A stretch of DNA of 11,349 nt from an uncultured Lachnospiraceae bacterium (lineage in GTDB: Bacteria > Bacillota > Clostridia > Lachnospirales > Lachnospiraceae): positions 7,081-18,429 of the forward strand of contig CAJUTD010000063.1 of assembly GCA_910589635.1 (NCBI GenBank), in the 5' to 3' direction. The first letter of the stretch is position 1. Every line of letters starts with the position of its first letter. The notes beneath the pieces are model-generated. The model saw only the letters and a list, made by a program, of their open reading frames with translations, ran no database searches and was not told the origin of the DNA. Made by a program: the position numbers and the translations under genes. Below, one piece after another: positions 7,369-11,349 of the stretch.

Positions 7369-7383
7369 ATTTAGGGAGTTGAT

Positions 7384-7405
7384 GCGGACTTGTCCGCTTT
7401 GTTTT
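7384..7405 (+). terminator. Terminator-like hairpin upstream of the ABC permease
   Basis: GCGGA-CTTG-TCCGC (7384-7397) forms a five-pair GC-rich stem with a CUUG tetraloop. It is followed by TTTGTTTT (7398-7405). The short stem and interrupted T-run make it a weaker terminator than those at 3837 and 6937. It sits only 36 bases before the permease start, so it could insulate that gene from upstream readthrough or act as an attenuator in its leader. Confidence 0.45.
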
Positions 7406-7440
7406 AAAAAGCATAAGGCAGGAAATATTTGGGATTGGAG

Positions 7441-10400
7441 ATGAAAGAGGATATGAAAAAAACAACTGCCTTAAAAACGCTGCTGCGCGCCCCCGTAAAG
7501 ACGTTGCTGACGCTCCTTCTGATTGCAGCGGCTTCGTTTGCGCTGTTTTCCCGTATTACGGATTATGCCGTCACTACGCGGGAAAATAAGGAGGTGGAAA
7601 AATTTTACCATGCAGATGCAAGCCTCAGCAATTATGTGCGGAGTACGTTCGTCGAGACGGAGTATGTCAATTCACCGGATGGGACAGTGTCAACGGGTTA
7701 TGGTTTCTGGTATAAGATGGAGCAGAAACCGGAGCCGACGAAGGCACAAATGGAAACATTCAAATCCTTACCTGGCGTGACGATTGCAGATAAGCATTAC
7801 CTGGCAGCAGGACGGGTGGAGGACTATAAACGTCTGAACCGCTCTAGTGGGTATGTCTTATTTGAAGGAACATATAAAGGATATGAAGATGAAAACAGCA
7901 ATCCATCCATCCTGCGCGACCATATCAACCTGAAATTTGACGACGTCAAGGTAATTGGCTGCGATGGAGGGCCTGAGATTAAGCGCTCTTTCAACGTGCC
8001 GTATATCCCTCTGGGGGACATGTATTATGCAAAATCCCCCTATACACGGGAGTTCTACGAGAAGCTGAAGATAGGGAGCAGATGCCTGATGCTGGCGTTA
8101 AATTCAGGGTATAAGCATGAATCGGCCGGTGATTCAGGAATTCGTTTCTACCCTCAGGATTGGGGAGAGGGTTCTCTCACGGTAATAGATGGGGAGCCGG
8201 ATAACTATCTGGAGACGGAACCGTTTGCCCGCCAAAAGTCCTGGCTGGACGCAATTGAACACAACCAACATGTTTTCGAGATTGAGTATACCTCGGATAT
8301 GCGCATGATAACAAGGGGAAATATCATTTCTCAGGGGCGCCTTTTTACACAGGAAGACAGGGACGTCTGCGTTGTAAGCGAGGATTTTCTGGAAGAATAT
8401 GGACTGTCGGTCGGAGACAGCATCCGGGTACGGCTGGGAGACCAGGTCTATCATGATTTTCTAGGTGCGCTTGCAGAAACAGACACAGAGGATGAAAAAC
8501 AGATTATTTACCCTGGGAAGATACCGGAATATGTGAAAACTGTGGATGTTACGATTGTCGGCGCCTATGCCGATCCGGACAAGAATGCAATATCTCCATT
8601 AGATCCCAATAGGATTTATCTGCCATCCGCTCTTATGCCGGAGGAAATGAAAGCTATGGAGCCGAAGTTCAGCGATATCACCCTCTTTGTCGAGAACGCC
8701 CGTGACATAGAGGCGTTCCACGAAGCAGCAGTAGCGTTTGCAGAAGAGGTGGGCTGTGATTTGGAATATTCAGACGGGGGATGGCTGGAGGTAAAAGACA
8801 GCCTGCGCATGGGGGCGCTGACCTCCTTTTTAACGACTCTTCTGTATGTAGTAGGCGCGGTATTATCGTTATTTCTTGCCGTATACCTTTATATCGGGCG
8901 AAATAAGAAATCATACGCCATCATGCGTACGCTTGGCGTTCCCGGCAAGGCGGCGGAGCATTCTGTTGTATTGCCTTTTGTAACTGTGTCTGTATTAGCA
9001 ATACCCATCGGCGGCATAACAGGGCTTTGTTATGCGCAAAATCTGGCCCAGAAAGCGCTTATACGAATGGCGGACAGCGCGCCCTCAGATTATGTTCCAG
9101 ACGCAGCATTGCCTATCCATGTGGTAATCCTGTGCCTGCTGTCGGAATTGTTATTCGTCTCGTTGTCAGCTTATTCTTTCCTGCGTAGCATGAAACATAC
9201 CCCGCCGCTGGAACTTTTACAGGAAGGCACGCAGAAAAAGGCGGCAAAACGGAAAGAAATTGAGGCAGAGGCGGAAGAGACAGTGTTAGTAAGACTTGAC
9301 GTCTCAAAACTTTCCGCTGCCGGGGAAGGAATCACGCGGAGAGGTTATGGCGCTGTCCGCCATGTGGCTTCCTATATCCTGCGCCATATGCGGCGCGGCA
9401 TTGCGAAGACAGCCGTGTCGCTGATTCTGGCAGTTGTGCTGACTGTAGGCATTGGGACGCTTGTGCTGGCAAGGGTTACATACCAGGACGCCTACAATGA
9501 ATATCGTGTAAAAGGCACAGCGTTAGCGTATTCTCTTTCATCCGCAAGGACGCTGTCCACTTCGCGGCTGGTGAAAGATTTTTACTGCCACGATACCTTT
9601 AGCGTACGGGCAGAAGGCTCAAAAAGCGATTTCATTATGACGATTAGCAACGACCTCATGCGCAATATGGGGAAGTGTACGGTAAATTATGCCGAGGGAT
9701 ATGATATTTCTGCTTTTGAGGGGACTGCGCAGATATGTCTGGTCGGAAAGGAGGCCGCAAAAGAGCTTGGCGTTTCCCCAGGCGATGAGATTGGCATTTT
9801 GTCAAGCATGCTTTATGCGATGCTTGAGAAGGGTGTATCCGTAGGGGAGGATGTAACGGGATATAAGATATATAAAGTGATAGGAATTGTAGAGTCTGAA
9901 GATACAAATGTCAGCAAGGGTATTTTTTCAGGAATCCGATGTGATTTGCAAAGACTGTTTTCCATGGATTTTGCAGTGGATGAATGCGAATTTATCCTGG
10001 CGGATAACAATAAGGTTGATGAGATGAAGGCTTTGTTGGAAGAAGAGTTAAATAAAAGCATTATTTATTCCCCGGAACCATTTTACCATCTGGGTACGGA
10101 AGGGCTTGTAAATATACAGCGCATCCGCGGCCTGCTGGCGTCGCTCTTTCCCATTGCCGTTGCCGCCGCCGTGCTCATCGGGGTACTGGGACCGCTGCTT
10201 GTGATTCTGCAATCGGCTCAGGAAGCGGCATACTTACGCATCCTGGGCGTCACGAAAAAGCGCACCAGGTGTATACTGGCTCTTGAGCAGGTTGCTTTAT
10301 GCATGGCGGGAATCATCCTTGCAGCAGCCTTGTCAGCTCTGTACAGCCCGGGTCTGTTTGCAAGGGGGATAGAGGCGCTTGCCCCATGCTGGGCATTGTA

Positions 10401-10488
10401 TCTTTGCGGCGGCGCATGCGGTGCAATCGCAGGGTCAGCGCTGGTGACAAGGCACAAGATTTTGGAATTGCTACAGGTGAAAGAATAG
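7441..10488 (+). CDS. FtsX-type ABC transporter permease (MacB/LolCDE-like), large
   Basis: The roughly 1015-residue product has eight predicted membrane helices. TM1 lies at about 19-38, followed by a large extracytoplasmic domain (about 40-455) with the MacB-type periplasmic core signature GRLFTQEDRDVCVVSEDFLEEYGLSVGD. TM2-4 (about 460-580) form the first FtsX module, with KKSYAIMRTLGV at its cytoplasmic loop. TM5 is near 657-679, then comes a second outside domain with EAAKELGVSPGD. TM6-8 (about 894-1010) form the second FtsX module, with EAAYLRILGV. Such permeases use ATP hydrolysis to drive movements of the outer domains, exporting or extracting lipids, peptides or antibiotics. The start is uncertain: the ATG at 7441 directly follows GGAG with almost no spacing, the ATG at 7453 follows AGAGG closely, and TTG at 7429 follows AGGAAA; the protein begins sensibly at any of them. 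The cargo is unknown. Confidence 0.9.
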   Translation: MKEDMKKTTALKTLLRAPVKTLLTLLLIAAASFALFSRITDYAVTTRENKEVEKFYHADASLSNYVRSTFVETEYVNSPDGTVSTGYGFWYKMEQKPEPTKAQMETFKSLPGVTIADKHYLAAGRVEDYKRLNRSSGYVLFEGTYKGYEDENSNPSILRDHINLKFDDVKVIGCDGGPEIKRSFNVPYIPLGDMYYAKSPYTREFYEKLKIGSRCLMLALNSGYKHESAGDSGIRFYPQDWGEGSLTVIDGEPDNYLETEPFARQKSWLDAIEHNQHVFEIEYTSDMRMITRGNIISQGRLFTQEDRDVCVVSEDFLEEYGLSVGDSIRVRLGDQVYHDFLGALAETDTEDEKQIIYPGKIPEYVKTVDVTIVGAYADPDKNAISPLDPNRIYLPSALMPEEMKAMEPKFSDITLFVENARDIEAFHEAAVAFAEEVGCDLEYSDGGWLEVKDSLRMGALTSFLTTLLYVVGAVLSLFLAVYLYIGRNKKSYAIMRTLGVPGKAAEHSVVLPFVTVSVLAIPIGGITGLCYAQNLAQKALIRMADSAPSDYVPDAALPIHVVILCLLSELLFVSLSAYSFLRSMKHTPPLELLQEGTQKKAAKRKEIEAEAEETVLVRLDVSKLSAAGEGITRRGYGAVRHVASYILRHMRRGIAKTAVSLILAVVLTVGIGTLVLARVTYQDAYNEYRVKGTALAYSLSSARTLSTSRLVKDFYCHDTFSVRAEGSKSDFIMTISNDLMRNMGKCTVNYAEGYDISAFEGTAQICLVGKEAAKELGVSPGDEIGILSSMLYAMLEKGVSVGEDVTGYKIYKVIGIVESEDTNVSKGIFSGIRCDLQRLFSMDFAVDECEFILADNNKVDEMKALLEEELNKSIIYSPEPFYHLGTEGLVNIQRIRGLLASLFPIAVAAAVLIGVLGPLLVILQSAQEAAYLRILGVTKKRTRCILALEQVALCMAGIILAAALSALYSPGLFARGIEALAPCWALYLCGGACGAIAGSALVTRHKILELLQVKE

Positions 10489-10526
10489 GTGTTTTTGAAG
10501 TGAACACTGGTAAAGGAGTGAAAAAT

Positions 10527-11192
10527 ATGTCTGCTTTGACTTTAGAAAACGTATCATATAAGTATAAAAATGCGCAGGGAAATGCTGTTTCGGATATTAC
10601 CTGCAAATTTGAAGAAGGGAACGTCTACGCAATCGTAGGTCCTTCCGGTTCTGGAAAGTCCACGCTGCTTTCCCTGCTTGCCGGGCTGGATCTTCCCACG
10701 GAGGGAGAAGTTGCCTTTGACGGTGACAGCCTTAAAGGCTTGAATCTTGACCGTTACCGTAGAGAAAGTATCTCCATGATATTTCAGGCATTCCATTTAT
10801 TTCCGCTGATGACGGTGATGGAAAATGTCTGTTTCCCTATGGAGCTTTGCGGGGTAACCCCCAAGGATGCCAGGCCAAGGGCAGAAAAACTGCTGGAAGG
10901 CGTGGGTATCACGAAGGATCAAATGGGACGTTTCCCTTCAAAGCTTTCGGGCGGAGAACGGCAGCGTGTGGCGATAGCAAGGAGCCTTGCCTCTAATGCA
11001 AGAATTATACTCGGGGATGAGCCGACCGGAAATCTCGATGGCGCAAATACACAGAACATTGTTGATATCTTGTGCAGTCTTGCGCATGAACAGGGATATT
11101 GCGTCATTATCGTCACGCATGACATGGAAGTTGCAGAGGCGGCGGATGTTGCGCTGAGGATGAGGGACGGCGAGTTGCGGATAGATTTTTAA
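10527..11192 (+). CDS. ABC transporter ATP-binding protein, partner of the FtsX-type permease
   Basis: The 221-residue nucleotide-binding subunit is of typical MacB/LolD length. Walker A GPSGSGKST is at 38-46, the Q-loop Gln at 87 (IFQAFHLFP), signature LSGGERQRVAIARSL at 140-154, Walker B ILGDE ending at D164-E165, D-loop GNLD at 168-171 and the H-loop His at 198 (IVTHD). All catalytic residues are present. The start at 10527 is chosen because AAAGGAGTG (10512-10519) precedes it and the domain begins at once; the frame is open further upstream to 10299, but that stretch lies inside the permease gene. It starts 38 bases after the permease stop with no terminator between, so the two genes form an operon. 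The order permease then ATPase is the reverse of many LolD/MacB-type pairs. No terminator hairpin follows the stop codon. Confidence 0.95.
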   Translation: MSALTLENVSYKYKNAQGNAVSDITCKFEEGNVYAIVGPSGSGKSTLLSLLAGLDLPTEGEVAFDGDSLKGLNLDRYRRESISMIFQAFHLFPLMTVMENVCFPMELCGVTPKDARPRAEKLLEGVGITKDQMGRFPSKLSGGERQRVAIARSLASNARIILGDEPTGNLDGANTQNIVDILCSLAHEQGYCVIIVTHDMEVAEAADVALRMRDGELRIDF

Positions 11193-11218
11193 TTTTTATT
11201 TAAGTAACAAAATGAATA

Positions 11219-11246
11219 TTGAAAAAAATTTTGCATATGCTATAAT
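11219..11246 (+). promoter_or_regulatory. Strong sigma-A promoter for a gene beyond the window
   Basis: TTGAAA (11219-11224) is separated by 16 bases from a perfect TATAAT (11241-11246), with TG at 11238-11239 giving an extended -10 as well. Transcription would start near 11253. The spacer contains the perfect 8-bp palindrome GCATATGC (11233-11240) touching the -10 box. TTTTGCAT (11229-11236) recurs inverted as ATGCAAAA (11263-11270) across the start site. The symmetry suggests repressor control, which is inferred. Confidence 0.8.
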
Positions 11247-11252
11247 GCCATT

Positions 11253-11349
11253 AGGCAAAAAGATGCAAAAGTTCCATGTGAACAAAGAATGAAATGAGGC
11301 TGTAAAAAATCTTGTGTCTATGGGATTTAAACTTCTTTGATAAGAATTA
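11253..11349 (+). other. Start of a transcript leader, no gene assignable
   Basis: About 97 bases follow the promoter to the window end. A weak Shine-Dalgarno-like ATGAGG lies at 11294-11299, followed 12 bases later by a TTG at 11312 whose frame stays open to the edge. The ATG codons here (for example 11320, which would give a six-residue peptide) end quickly. Direct repeats of GCAAAA at 11255-11260 and 11265-11270 lie ten bases apart. I cannot tell whether a gene begins here. Confidence 0.3.

Noticed and set aside
6985..7405. CRISPR array
   Set aside because: The repeats are inverted and of differing sequence; there are no regularly spaced direct repeats with unique spacers and no cas genes.
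7390..7418. Permease promoter TTGTCC plus CATAAG
   Set aside because: Both boxes are weak matches, and the first lies inside a hairpin. It is too poor to list as a feature.
6912..7428. tRNA or rRNA gene in the long intergenic gap
   Set aside because: No cloverleaf with a T-arm GGTTCGAATC-like motif, no CCA end and no rRNA-like conserved stretch is visible among the hairpins.
7187..7465. Minus-strand ORF of 92 codons through the palindrome island
   Set aside because: It runs across inverted repeats, has no recognisable domain or credible ribosome binding site, and its composition follows the hairpins. It is probably a spurious product of repeat sequence.
10299..10526. N-terminal extension of the ATPase gene
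   Set aside because: The frame is open, but this stretch overlaps the C-terminal coding part of the permease and has no homologous domain. The ribosome binding site at 10512-10519 marks the start at 10527.

Overview
The window looks like a chromosomal segment of a gut Clostridia species, most likely Lachnospiraceae (Clostridium cluster XIVa type). The reasons are moderate GC with AGGAGG-type ribosome binding sites, a very large secreted carbohydrate-active enzyme carrying FIVAR and bacterial Ig-like modules, FtsX-type ABC permeases, and an intergenic island of palindromes of a style I associate with that family. No genome-level comparison was possible, so the taxon is an inference.

All genes lie on the + strand. 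(1) Positions 3-3824 hold the 3' part of a giant extracellular protein: the C-terminal half of a GH127 (DUF1680) beta-L-arabinofuranosidase-like catalytic module with its Cys-x-Cys-Cys motif, a galactose-binding-like beta-sandwich, nine FIVAR repeats and two Lys-rich Big_2-like domains. A strong terminator follows at 3837-3873. (2) Positions 3883-6911 hold a three-gene operon behind an extended -10 promoter: an OmpR-family response regulator, a HAMP-type sensor histidine kinase overlapping it by ATGA, and a single-pass membrane protein with a PepSY-like outer domain overlapping the kinase gene by 32 bases. An 11-bp-period tandem repeat, the geometry of an OmpR/PhoB-family binding site, lies over the last stop codon, and a terminator follows. 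(3) Positions 6985-7405 contain no credible gene but are packed with inverted repeats. They divide into a 176-base unit closed by an 8-bp stem that can adopt two mutually exclusive folds, a 20-bp inverted repeat with an inner hairpin, and a third hairpin cluster ending in a terminator-like hairpin. Four of the hairpins have a CUUG tetraloop when read on the + strand. (4) Positions 7441-11192 encode a two-gene ABC exporter of the MacB/LolCDE/FtsX type, permease first and ATPase second. (5) The last 157 bases carry a strong sigma-A promoter with operator-like symmetry that drives something beyond the window.

A plausible reading is that the two-component system with its third membrane protein senses an envelope or extracellular signal, and that the ABC exporter is a functional partner. 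The terminator and palindrome island between them mean this link rests on proximity only. The least explained part of the window is the palindrome island, with its switch-like RNA geometry and repeated CUUG loops.
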